A stretch of DNA of 64,000 nucleotides from Cornus controversa (Eukaryota; Streptophyta; Magnoliopsida; Cornales; Cornaceae), in assembly GCA_026545225.1 (NCBI GenBank), contig CM048853.1, positions 53,625,255-53,689,254 of the forward strand, in the 5' to 3' direction. Shown here one piece after another: positions 48,729 through 60,300 of this stretch; within the stretch, counting starts at the first letter, position 1; the number at the start of each line of letters is the position of its first letter. A program made the translations under genes and the position numbers. Under the pieces are notes generated by a model that made no database searches, was not told where the DNA came from, and saw only the letters and a list, made by a program, of their open reading frames with translations.

Positions 48729-48737
48729 AAACCCTAG
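48729..48737. promoter_or_regulatory. Telo-box of RPS13
   Basis: AAACCCTAG (CTAGGGTTT on the coding strand) lies about 50 bases before the RPS13 ATG. Telo-boxes near the transcription start are typical of plant translation-machinery genes. Confidence 0.6.
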
Positions 48738-48888
48738 ATGGCTAGAAGGCAGACGAAGAGGAGATTGGGATTTTATATCTACTTTAATTGCATACGAGTA
48801 CCTGAGATTAGTTTGTTTTGTAATTTTACCCATTTTAATCAGAATAATTTGAATTGTATACTTTAATTAAGCCTAACCGAAGTAAATG

Positions 48889-48894
48889 AGCCCA
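48889..48894 (-). promoter_or_regulatory. Site II element (TGGGCT) of RPS13
   Basis: TGGGCT on the coding strand about 210 bases before the ATG; further TGGGCC copies occur near 49025 and 49121. Site II (TGGGCY), bound by TCP factors, usually works with the telo-box in ribosomal protein promoters. Confidence 0.5.
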
Positions 48895-49609
48895 AACGCG
48901 ATCACTTTCCAATCTGTATTGAGCCATTGGTCGCTTTAGGCAGTGGTGTGTGTGCGCGCGCGCGCAACTTTTCAATGCGGTCCTGTACAACTAGACTTGT
49001 TATGATTTTTAGCCTGTTAGATTAAGGCCCAAACCTGTTAGATGCAACCCAGCTCAATTGAACAAAACATTTCCCCAACTCCAAGCCTTTTAATTCTGAT
49101 ATTATGCCTGTTAGATTAAGGCCCAAGTTTGTTAGATGTAACTCAACTCAATTCAACAAAGTATTTACCCAATTCAAGCTAAGTCATATAATTCTTCTAA
49201 ATGGTTGCTCTTCTACTTCTAGCACTCCGCCACTCTCTATGCATGAAGTAGAATTTGTCACTTTTGTGTTACTGTTTTTGTACTCGTTCTGCATGGCTTA
49301 GATTCTAAGCTAAGAAGAATGGTCACGGACACAGACACGGGACACGAGTACGATATGATACGGATACTGCGATATGACAAATTTAAAAAAAAAATAGGAT
49401 ACAGACGTGACAAGGATACATCAAAAATAAATAAAAATATAATATTATACATAAAAAATTAACTTTTATTCTTCAACAACACAATAAACGTATTTAAAGA
49501 TTTTATGCAAAATATAAGTTCATTCATTCTATCATTTAGGATTGTTACTTATTTTTTAATTTACAACATAAACATCCATCCATTTAGACTATTAATCTAT
49601 TATTTGGGA

Positions 49610-49930
49610 CTTCTAAAATATTTTTTTTATTACAATCAGACCATAATTTTTTAATTTATAAACTTTTTAATATTACAATTTGACCTGCCTTTTAAGATCA
49701 AAAAATTACAAATTTGTCAAAAACATATCATGGTCATATCCTAAACATATCTTGACGTATTGATACCCGTATCACAGCCGTATCCGATATTTAAAAAATT
49801 ATTTAAAAAAATTGAATACTTCTCAAAAGTATCAAACACATATCCGACTGTATTCCAGACATATCCATATCGGATACGTGTCCGACATGATCACGGAGCC
49901 TTTTTCGGAGTATCCATGCTTCCTAGATTT
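49610..49930 (+). repeat. Dispersed repeat copy 2 (partner at 8640-8985)
   Basis: It has the same order of motifs as the partner: TTTTTAATATTACAAT, ACAAATTTGTC, several 'atatcc/gtatcc' words, then CGGAGTATCCATGCTTCCTAG at the right end. The left side (49318-49400) has an inverted hint of the same words (GGACACGAGTACG), so this may be a larger inverted-repeat element. Confidence 0.6.
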
Positions 49931-50497
49931 CAAGTCTTTTTTCTTTTCTTTTTTTGAAAAAAACTCCAAGCCTATTAGATTTAATTCAATAATTTTATGC
50001 TTAAATTACTTTACCTCTTCTAAATTCGTCAGAATAATACAAACCTCTTGTTTTGTTTGTCAAATAACACGACTTAATGACTTCCTATGCTAGTGTATTA
50101 ATACCAAACTACTGAAAAGCCGCCTTGGAATCTGTGAATAGGGTAGGGGATGGATTTGAGCTTAAGCTTGTTATACCATTTATTTTAACATAATTTATAT
50201 TATTGAATATTAATTTTTTGTAGGTGAAATGTGACATCATCGAGATGTCAATACTAACATTATGATAATGTCACACTCCACTCACAATTTGATTTTCAAT
50301 CACTAAATTATTATTCTATTTTTTTAGTAGGGATTTAGGATACCCAAATTATACACAATTTTGGTAAAAATGATCTTTGAACTTTTGCTCTTCTCGGAAA
50401 TGAGCGAATGTGTTCAGGCCCGATTGGAGTGGGTTAGGCAATCCCTTTCAAGCATGATGCAGGTGAATGCAACACCTAATTAAATATTTATATATGT

Positions 50498-50539
<42 letters not shown>

Positions 50540-50540
<1 letters not shown>

Positions 50541-50745
50541 ATCAGTTGGCTTGATAAGCTCAACTGCAGCTTGCCAAAACCTTCTCTCTCAGACACACAC
50601 TCAACGACTAATATAGCTTATATTTAGCAAGAGACAAAGTATGTTGCTTTATTTAAAGAGATGGGAAAGTCACGTCTTTCAAGTATGATGTGGGTGAATA
50701 CAACAGCTATATAAATACAAATATATATATATATATATATGCGCA
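50540..50745 (+). repeat. Duplicated block A, copy 1
   Basis: The block runs from 'ggcttgataagctcaactgcagcttgcc' through 'gacaaagtatgttgc.ttatttaaagagatgggaaagtcac' to 'tataaatacaaatatat'. A second copy lies at 52325-52560. Confidence 0.8.
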
Positions 50746-51937
50746 ATAATATCAGTTGGCCTGATAAGCTTAAGCTGCAGCTTGCTAAGACCTTGTTAAG
50801 TTAATTAATTAGGAGATTTATATGACATTTGATATACTTAAGCTACGTACAAGTCCTTCGGATAAATGTGACCTGAATTTTGTTTCGCTTTAGGATATTG
50901 CAGTTCAATTTTGACTCAAAAATATATTTTTTGTGAATTTCTGATAAAAAAATTTGACAAGCTCTTTTTACACCGATCGTAAACCTTATTTTAAAACTCT
51001 CTCATAATTCAATATATGAAGTGTTTAGAGCTTGGAGTGTAATATGAGAGAAGACTCAAAGCGTAGTTTTGAAAATGAGAGAAAGAGAGAGGGGTTGGGT
51101 TTGAAATTAAAACTTGTAATATTCTATTTTTTGCATAATAAAATCTTAAGTCTACGTGGAGCTAGATTTTATTTTGAAACACATGGAGTTTACTTTTATG
51201 TCAATTTTTAGAATACGTTATTGATTCACGAGTTGTAACATATACTTCTTTAACTAAAGGCTAAAGGCTTTCTCGTCAATTTGTCTCACAAATTGTTATT
51301 AGAAACCATACATGTGTGTGTATATGTATATGTGTGTCTCTTTGTATATGTCACTGCTAGATGTAACTAAAGCATTATTGACTTTAGACTTGAAGCTTTT
51401 CATGACATACAACTTGTCTCTTTACCAACCACAAATCATCCTATATTAAAAAACATAAGATTGAGAAATCTAAGTCACGCTTACTTGTTGATTTGTTGTA
51501 TGGATGGAACTAAGAAGTTGACTCCGTACAGCATTCTTATCTGTGAATTTATTTAAGCATGAAAAACAATTTAAGGTCTTGCCCTTGAAAGGGACACGTA
51601 GCTTCGAAAGTATGGTACAATTAAGTACTTGATTGTTGCAGGGTACGGCATCGACTTAATTACCACTTTACCAACAAATATGAGCCCAAATGGCGCGCAT
51701 GAATTTGACATTGTCAAAACTTTTATTATATTATTGTTCTAAAATAATAGAAATAATAGTATTAAGTTAATTCTTAAATATTTCAATTGGGATTAGACAT
51801 TTAAGATACATATATAACAGTGTTCATATTTTTTCTCATGTATATTTTTTGCTTTTGACAAAAGTTGAAAACTATACTTTTATGATAATCATGTTATAGC
51901 CATTCATGTGTTTTATGACTGTAATGTGTGCAATGAA

Positions 51938-51963
51938 TTTACCCATAATTAGAGGATGAAGTG

Positions 51964-52011
<48 letters not shown>

Positions 52012-52235
52012 TTGAGACAGGAACTTGCAACTTGCAACCTATGTTTGATTTTTCTACAGCCTTTAAAACTCACAGTAACTGCAACTCAACTTTATTGCAA
52101 TTGGACATTGACCGGGGATCAAAAAATTATATGTTGTCACATTATTTAGTGTTTAAAAAGTTTTATTGGCATCTTTGGGTCAATTTCAATTTAAAATATA
52201 ACAAATCATGTACAACAATTTTATACTTCCACTCA
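51938..52235 (+). repeat. Duplicated block B, copy 1
   Basis: 'atttacccataattagaggatgaagtgatt', a (TA)n run, then 'gattgagacaggaacttgcaac' and about 220 further bases. Copy 2 at 52804-53110 is nearly identical. Confidence 0.9.
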
Positions 52236-52324
52236 GAAATGAAATATTATTATGCAGATAATAGAAAGTATACTCATATTTGTTACAAAATCGTTGGACA
52301 ACCCGGTATCGATTGCTTACTATT

Positions 52325-52553
52325 GGCCTGATAAGCTAAACTGCAGCTAGCCAAAATACTCTCTCCCTCTCTCTCTCTCTCACACACACACCCCCACACC
52401 CACACGCGCACACACTCTCAACTACTAATATAGGCTATATGTAGCAATGGACAAAGTATGTTGCATTATTTAAAGAGATGGGAAAGTCACCTCTTTCAAG
52501 TATGATGTGGGTGAATACGACGGCTATATAAATACAAATACAAATACAAATAT

Positions 52554-52560
<7 letters not shown>
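52325..52560 (+). repeat. Duplicated block A, copy 2
   Basis: It matches 50540-50745, with an expanded (CT)n/(CA)n tract near 52358-52410 that is short in copy 1. Confidence 0.8.
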
Positions 52561-52604
<44 letters not shown>

Positions 52605-52803
52605 ACTTGGTATGATAAGACAAAAAAACGAATTTAATGATCAAAAGTAATTAAAAAATCAAGAATCAAAATATCTTTGTCTATCTACGATTCAAAATAA
52701 CCCTATCTAACGGTCACAATTTCAAATGTTAGTTGCTTCTAATCGATGTAGCCTTAATTTTGCTTTTTATTTGAAACATTGCGATTCAATTTTGACCCAA
52801 AAA

Positions 52804-52834
52804 ATGAATTTACCCATAATTAGAGGATGAAGTG

Positions 52835-52892
<58 letters not shown>

Positions 52893-53110
52893 TTGAGACA
52901 GGAACTTGCAACTTGCAACCTATGTTTGATTTTTCTACAGCCTTTAAACTCACATTAACTGCAACTCAACTTTAGTGCAATTGGACATTGACCAGGGATC
53001 AAAAAATTAAATGTTGTCACATTATTTAGTGTTTATATACTTTTATTGGCATCTTTGGGTCAATTTCAATTTAAAAATATAACAAATCATGTACAACAAT
53101 TTTATATTTT
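52804..53110 (+). repeat. Duplicated block B, copy 2
   Basis: Near-identical to 51938-52235, with a longer (TA)n run and few base changes in the part after the run. Confidence 0.9.
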
Positions 53111-53691
53111 CACGTATTGTCACAAGGTCTTTTGTTATTACAATCGATGAACAGCTTAGCCTAATTAAGTGGTACTATTTTCTCTTTCTTCTAAATGGAA
53201 AGTTGAAGCATGAGTTTTCAAGAATTAAGATACAAATATACATATATAATGATATATATACACACACACACATAGATAAACAAATCATCTTTCTATGCCA
53301 AATAGCTAGTTTGGCTTGCCTATCAAGTACTTTAATTAACAATGTTTACATTAAAAATTTGTCGCCAGATGCAATGACAAAATGAGGATTATCATCCTTT
53401 GTTCTAAATGCTAATAAATTACTTATCACTTTAATGCAAGTGGAGATAGGTGACGAATTAAGATCGATGTTATGTCTTCACGCGATGCAACTTGCTCAAG
53501 TAAAATATACACATACATATATAGTATATATAATATACATATAATATATAGATACACGCATACACTACATGCTCATACTAGTCATATCGACCTAACCTAT
53601 AGAGATATTTGCAGCATTATACAATCTCTGCTAGTTCATTGTCTAAATTGAACTTTTTGAACTATATTACGTGTCTATGGACCAACCACCA

Positions 53692-54547
53692 AGGTCAGCT
53701 CAACTCTTAGGCGACTTAGGCCATTGCCTAAGCCTCCCAACTAATAGAAGACTTTCAAATCATTTTATTTTTTTAATAAGAGTTCTTAAAATTTTTATTT
53801 TCTAATATTATTAGGCTTCTTAAAAATTTTGTTTCTTTGTATTGATAGGCATCAACTAATGACAAAAATTTAATAATAGGCCCAAATAATTTATTACATT
53901 CTAAAACTTCTAATTTATAATCTTATCTTAAAACCTTTCTGTATTTTTCTTTGTCACTCCTCATTTTACGTTTTTTTTTTTAATGAATTGTTGAATATAT
54001 ACTTAATAGATAATAGTAAAAAATTAGGAAATATAAAACTTTCCATCTTCTCCTATTAATTTTTATCTTTTTTTTACTATTCCTCAGGTTTTCTCTTATC
54101 TCATTATAACAAATTTCTTGTTATAATTAATAGTAAAATAACAAGAAATTTTGGTGAAAAATCAATAAATAAACAACCAAGTTATCTAAAAAAATTACTA
54201 GAAGATAATACAATAATAAAAGATAAATATATTAGCGACTTAGATTCATAATGATAATCAAATGTATGATAATAATTTTTTTTGCGAATAACATGAAAAA
54301 AGAATGAAAGAAAGTGAATCAAGTATAAAAAAAATGAAGATCTTATTCAAAAATCATATTCTATTTCCACAAATATCTATGAAAAAATATCGTTAAAAAT
54401 TAATTAGTAGAAAATGGTCCAATTAAATATAATAATTTCAATAACAATAAATTTTTATACAAATATTATTAACTAATATTTGATATTAAAAGATAACACT
54501 AATATTTTTCACTTAAAGTCTCAAATTATATTGAGCCGCCCTGCCAA
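53692..54547. mobile_element. MITE-like element with GGCTCAA/TTGAGCC ends
   Basis: The left end (GGTCAGCTCAACTC, then 'ggcgacttaggccattgcctaagcctcc') and right end (ATATTGAGCCGCCCTGCC) are imperfect inverted copies, a pattern common in plant hAT-derived repeats. The body is AT-rich, without coding frames. Target duplication not resolved. Confidence 0.4.
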
Positions 54548-55087
54548 CAACCTCTTGAAGTTTCTCGAAATAAAGTATATCGCTATGTGGTACGTTTATG
54601 TAAAAAAAAAATGGTTTTTCATTTGAGTCAAACTGAATTTTTATTTGTGTTATTTGTAATTTTTAAGCGAAGAGAGTATATAGAATAGGTATATATGTTT
54701 TTGGTGTCTCACAGTGGCAGGAGAGTTTGAACGAGTCAATAAAGACCCATAGTCACATGACACACTAGAATATATGGATAAAACTTTTCATGTATATATA
54801 TATATAACACCATGTGCATGTACATGATTAATTAGGTGCCTATGACAAGGCATTCTTATCCTTTTTATGCTAATATAGATGTAAACCATTGCATTAAAAT
54901 TTATCGTACGGGCATCAAATTGAGAGAGAGAGGGCGAGTAGTTGAAAATAAATAAATCAAATAATTAACAAGTAAAAACAGTCAAAAGGCTGGAGAGGAA
55001 AGCTTTTTTGCACATGTGATAGCCCCTAATTTGAAGGATTGGAGCCTATAAGGGAAACTTAGCACCTCTAGATTTAATTAAAAGCAC

Positions 55088-55157
<70 letters not shown>
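55088..55157. repeat. (TA)n microsatellite
   Basis: About 34 TA units, the longest such run in the window. Confidence 0.97.
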
Positions 55158-55159
<2 letters not shown>

Positions 55160-55711
55160 CCTATTTGGCATTATATTGAGAATAGGAGTATATTAATATC
55201 TCGCTTTCGTAAGTGAAGTTATAGAATTCATTGTAATTCATCAATCATGTTACAGAATTTTACTTGCATCCTCTTGTGCAGATTTGTCATAATTAGTGTC
55301 ATCTATATATACCATTGAATAAATGCTCGAGTGGCCATTTTACAAGAAATTAATGATCCTTTTTCTCTCTCTCTCTCTATATATATCTATATATTGTTTT
55401 TTAACAGTGAAATATTAAATAAAATCCATAAAATGCATGACATGATTACAAAATGCATACAAAGTACTACGGCAATAAGAAATGAGAATATATATACATA
55501 TATATATTAATTCTGTTGTTTAGATATATAGTTATTTCTGATATTATCTTATCTTGATTTCATTCACTTTTCACTACGAAACGACTCTTAATTCCGTTGT
55601 TTGAGGGATAAGAAAATGAGTTGTACATACGTACACCTAATCTACATGATGTATATGCCCGGGCAATTGTCAACGGTTTTATTAAAACTATCGCTTCTCT
55701 CGAAAACTGTT

Positions 55712-55717
55712 TATAAA
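55712..55717 (+). promoter_or_regulatory. TATA box of the DUF1442 gene
   Basis: TATAAA in the context GTTTATAAAGCC lies 84 bases before the ATG, a normal distance for a short plant leader. Confidence 0.55.
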
Positions 55718-55800
55718 GCCAACCAAACAGCTCATTAACTCAAAATCCAAATTTTCTCAACCCCCAACACCCTCAAGTTATATCAAAGAAGAAGAAGAAA

Positions 55801-56544
55801 ATGAAGCTGGTTTGGTCACCCGAAAGAGCCTCGAAAGCTTATATTGACACTATTAAATCCGTAAGTACTTCATCAACCTTCAACATATATATATATATAT
55901 ATGAATGAAACTATTCTTAATTACATGCTTCTAATTTTTCTATATATCATATGATCATGCAGTGTGAGCTTTTTAATGAGTCTGGTGTGGCCGAGTTTAT
56001 ATCTGCCATGGCGGGCGGCTGGAACGCCAAGCTGATCGTGGAAGCGTGGTCCCACGGAGGTGCAGTGGCGACCACTGTAGGCTTAGCCATGGCTACCCGG
56101 CTAACGGGTGGACGACACGTGTGCATGGTGCCAGATGAACGGTCCAGATTGGAGTATGCTAATGTCATACGTGAAGCCGGTGTGTTGCCACCGGAAGTTG
56201 TGGTCGGAGAGGCTGAGGAGGTGATGATAGGGCTGGTGGGTGTTGATTTTCTGGTGGTGGATGGGCGGCGCAAGGACCTTGCTAGAGTGCTTAGGTTTGC
56301 TAAGTTGAGCCACCAGGGGGCAGTTTTAGCATGCAAAAATGTTAACCAAAGGATCATGGCTGGGTTCAGATGGAGCAGGGTTCTTAATGGCGCAACACGT
56401 GTCGTGAGATCAGTGGCTGTTCCCGTAGGGAATGGATTAGATATTGCGTATGTAGGTGGGACCATGATTTCTCCAAAGGGTCCCAACCGTTGGATCAGAT
56501 ACATCGATCAGCAGTCAGGCGAGGAGCATATGTTTAGGGGGTGA
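55801..56544 (+). CDS. DUF1442 family protein
   Basis: A plant protein of unknown function. Exon 1 55801-55860 (20 codons) and exon 2 55963-56544, joined by a GT-AG intron in phase 0, give 213 aa. It starts MKLVWSPERASKAYIDTIKS, the conserved beginning of the family. Exon 2 holds ESGVAEFISAMAGGWNAKLI, a Gly-rich turn (WSHGGAVATTVGLAMA), PDERSRLEY, EVMIGLVGVDFLVVDGRR, GAVLACKN, and VGGTMISPKGPNRWIRY. The alternating beta-alpha pattern with a Gly-rich loop and an acidic strand end (VDFLVVD) resembles a Rossmann-like, methyltransferase-type fold; this is inference. No signal peptide or membrane segment. The exon is much more GC-rich than its surroundings, normal for a real coding exon here. Confidence 0.93.
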
Positions 56545-56973
56545 ATTTTGATACATTGGAGTGCATTTTCTTCACCTATGCCCTACGGTTGGGTGGTTAA
56601 AATGTCCATTTTTGAGGTCACTTTGTATGAAAGTTCTCTGAACTGGACAAAAGTTGGAACCTGCAAAATTTTTCCCATAGTGAATCTAAAAAGTTTCATG
56701 AGACGCATGAACAATCCCAAGAAGATGAAGAGATGTCTTTTTATGGATCTCCAGTTGTACATTTTGTCATGTAAATTTGTCCCCTGAAAAATAATGGAGA
56801 CCAGAGACAACATACGTGTACAGACTAGAGCCTTGCTTTACATGTTATGAAATATTCAAACTTTTTCTTTTGGTGGTCTCACTTACCATGACTTTGTCCA
56901 TATGAATAAAGAATTATCAAGACAAACAGAAACCGAAAATCTCTAATAATCTCCTATTGTGGATCAAAGCAAT

Positions 56974-57009
<36 letters not shown>

Positions 57010-57351
57010 GCAGACACATATTGTAAATTCAGTATTTCTGTTGATCAACATGGCATTACACAATCACCCAGATCTGTGGCCTAGTGATATCTCCTTTCCT
57101 TTTTAAGTGAAAGATAGAGGGTTTGAGTCTCCCAAAGAGCGTGGAAGTTATTTTCCAGGACGAAAGAAAAGAAAAAGAAAATGGTATTACACAAGAAATT
57201 TAGATGGCAACCATAGACAGATATATTTTTCACAAAACCAGATTTATAAGTCATATAAGAGAAGCAAAAGTATCACCAAAGCCTCTATATCGTGTGGAAA
57301 AACTTTTTTTGGCTCTCTGCCCAGAAGGAGTCCTAGCTCCAGTATCTGATT
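56545..57351. other. Convergent 3' regions of the DUF1442 and MLF-like genes
   Basis: The left part is presumably the DUF1442 3' untranslated region, with AATAAA at 56905-56910. A (TA)n run lies at 56977-57006, and a SINE-like fragment at about 57075-57145. The two genes converge here. Confidence 0.5.
57075..57145 (+). mobile_element. SINE-like fragment
   Basis: GGCCTAGTGATATCTCC (box A-like) is followed about 40 bases later by GGGTTTGAGTCTCCC (box B-like). It looks tRNA-derived but does not fold as a full tRNA. Confidence 0.35.
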
Positions 57352-60300
57352 TCATTCCTTCCGTATCTTCAAGTGCTCGGGTGGCCACCATCCACTGCTG
57401 CTAGCCTCTACACACATTGCTGAAAAGGGGGAATTTAACCAAGCATACGTTTAGGGAGAAATTCGTCAGCAACGCCATAAATGCAATTCTTAGAGCCGTA
57501 TCACATCAATAGACATCATGAAAGTCTGTTATAGCATAATCAGCCCTTCAATATTCAGCAGCTAGAACCTCACATCCAAGTTTAAACTACTCGTAAAAAA
57601 GAATAGGTGACCAATTATTATTCCTTGCAAATGCAACGAACAAGGAATACAGCAGTGTGATTGGCATGGACCATGGGAGATCACATTGCAGCAAAGGCAT
57701 TTCAATTTTTACTTGCATAAAACTTTACACAGACGGACCAAAAAAAAAACATTATTAGAGAATGTATTTGACCTATAATAATGCAATAACAGATACAAAG
57801 AAATAATGCAAGAAAGAGAGACATAAATTAATATGCATGGCTCCCTCATATATAGGACAAGGCTTATTTTCCAAATTAACAGTTATACTAACATTCGACT
57901 CTAGAAAACCAAATTGAGAATCAAAGCACTGAGTTTATTTCCGAGTTCTACTTACAAGATGCTACACATCACAGCAGATTCAAGATGGGAATTCTCATTT
58001 CTCACCATGCTAAGTTATTAGCCATAAAGCTGTCTCATATGCATAGCTAAAGAAGGGAAAGATTTTGGACATAAATATCAAACGTAGCTCTCTAATAATA
58101 TTGAGGACTGTGATGGTTCACATAGTGACCTCTCTCTCTTAAACATAAAAACCTAAATTCTAACAAGGGAGTGCTAAAAACTTATTGACTAGGACACAGA
58201 TTACTGTTTCATTGGGAAAACAGAGATATTGCCGCCCATAAAATTCTATCAGAATGGATAAAGAGCTTCTGCAATCAATGATACCAAGACAATCAAGAAT
58301 TAAATGTCCCAGCTAGGGTTAAACGACGATGTCGTGAAAGCTGAGAGTGAACACAAGACAAGAAATGATACAGATGGAGGAATTCACTAAAATTTAGGCA
58401 GCATAAAGAAATAGAGATTTTTTCTCTAGACCAAAGAAAAGAGAGAAATTTGTCAAGTGAAGTTTAATTATATGTGACAATACCAAAATTTGATTTTGAA
58501 TAAGCTAAAAGGAGAGGAGAAATGCTGAGAAGAATAATGAGGATCAAAACTATAAGAGCCTAGTATTTTAGCAGAAGTAATGACTCTACCTAAAACAATA
58601 CGGTAATGATCAAGTGCAGACCCCAAATAGTTAAATTAAGACCTCTCCAGGTTTAGTTACCTGTGGATGGTACCATGTAAAACCGGTACTTGGTAATTTC
58701 TACATATTAGATAGTTTGGATGATTCTTGACCTAAACAATTCCTCAGCTAAGGAACTTTTGTGAGGCTAAACCATTCTCAATAAGGCACACTGACTAGAC
58801 TGCTTAAGGACTAACTAATTAAACAACAAATGTAAGAAACTGCCCAAAAGAAGAGCATTTCTTTGTTTTTTTTTGATAAATCCAAAAGAAGAGCATTTTA
58901 CTATGCAGCATTATCGAGTCAATGCAAGGTTGTCACTACCCTGCTTAAGGCTCAAGAAGGCAATAAGTTGTCTGACATGGCAATACCTTAAACTGGCTAC
59001 GGTATTCAAAATAGTTGCAGCTAAGATGATAAAGCCAAATGTTATAGTCACATATACTATAACCACAAGGAAAGGGCTTAAAACATAAAAGGAAAATCTT
59101 TACTATGAAACTCAACAATATTTTCCATGAAGTAATTATTATTTAGGACCACCGTTCATGCTTCTCGGGAAGATTTTTAAAAAAAAAAAAGAAAAAACAG
59201 AAAGAAAGAAAAAGAATTATAACTTGGTATAGAGAAAATGTACTAAAGTACTCAATTCAATTAAGCATTGTCTCACTAAAAGCTGTAATCTAGTGATAAT
59301 AAATCATCTTTCAAAGTAGAAGGTTGATGGTTCCAATTCCTGTAGCAGCAAAAGGGTGAGTGTGTGAATTTTTTGTCAAGGTAAAATAAATAAATAAATA
59401 AATTAAGCATTGTTTCAATTATTTATTGTTGGTTATATGAACGATGTTTCATCATTTTGCCCTGATAACACCTCATCTTCAGTTAAACTAAAGAATCTAA
59501 ATTTTGTAGTGCTGCAAGGAAGCGAACCACGTGTATATTCAACCATTTAAGTCAACATAGCATTTCCAATTGCGCTGCAGCAGTTAATGGAAAAATTAAA
59601 TGAAAAAGTTCAAAAAACCACCATACCAACTACAACATGCAAGAGAATCATCAATTAACCACGTTCTTTTGTGCAACATTATGCACCTTTAGTGAACAGG
59701 ATTCAACCAACACGTACATACCAGTTCACTTAGTATTATTGTGTTCGACAAAAGTATGTTGTACCTGATAAAAGTAGCGATGATAATTTTGTCTGTTTCG
59801 TTGAATTTTTGTTCCGTTCCGTCCCGTTTAGGACGGATATGAGAGCTATTTTTTTTCGTAGGAACAGGTTTGAGAAAGAAAATCAAAACCCACCACGGAT
59901 ACAGGTCGGATTCGAGACTCTATAATAACCCGCTCCGTACCCGTACTGCCCCGCTTATATATTTTATTATTATATATATATAAATATACAAATTATAATT
60001 TTACTTTTGGTTGTATTAAGACTTATGTTTTCATTTTATCTTTTTGTTGTATTAACACTTCTTTAATTGTTGGATCAAACTTGTTACTAAGTTATTTAGT
60101 TGTGAAATATATTTTCTGTAATAGGCTATTTAATTGTGAAATCTTGTCATTTTACTTCTTAAATAAGGGTTATACTATTTTGAATTTAATAGTATCAAAC
60201 TTGGTACTACCCACTAGACTCGTATTTTTTGAAAAAATTAATTTTTATTAATGTTTGATGTGGTTATAATTTTGTGGGGAGGGCCCCCCCTTGCCCCATC

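Larger units (their letters stand above)
49040..55700. other. Gene-free region with duplicated blocks and microsatellites
   Basis: No coding exon is supported on either strand. It includes the dispersed repeat at 49610-49930, two pairs of duplicated blocks (50.5-53.1 kb), a MITE-like element at 53.69-54.55 kb, and long (TA)n runs at 50502-50534, 51967-52009, 52558-52601, 52840-52890 and 55090-55157. The open frames here are translations of these runs. Confidence 0.65.

Noticed and set aside
55947..56504. 185-codon minus-strand frame opposite the DUF1442 exon 2
   Set aside because: Shadow of the GC-richer coding exon. The plus-strand frame matches a known family and has a consistent upstream exon.
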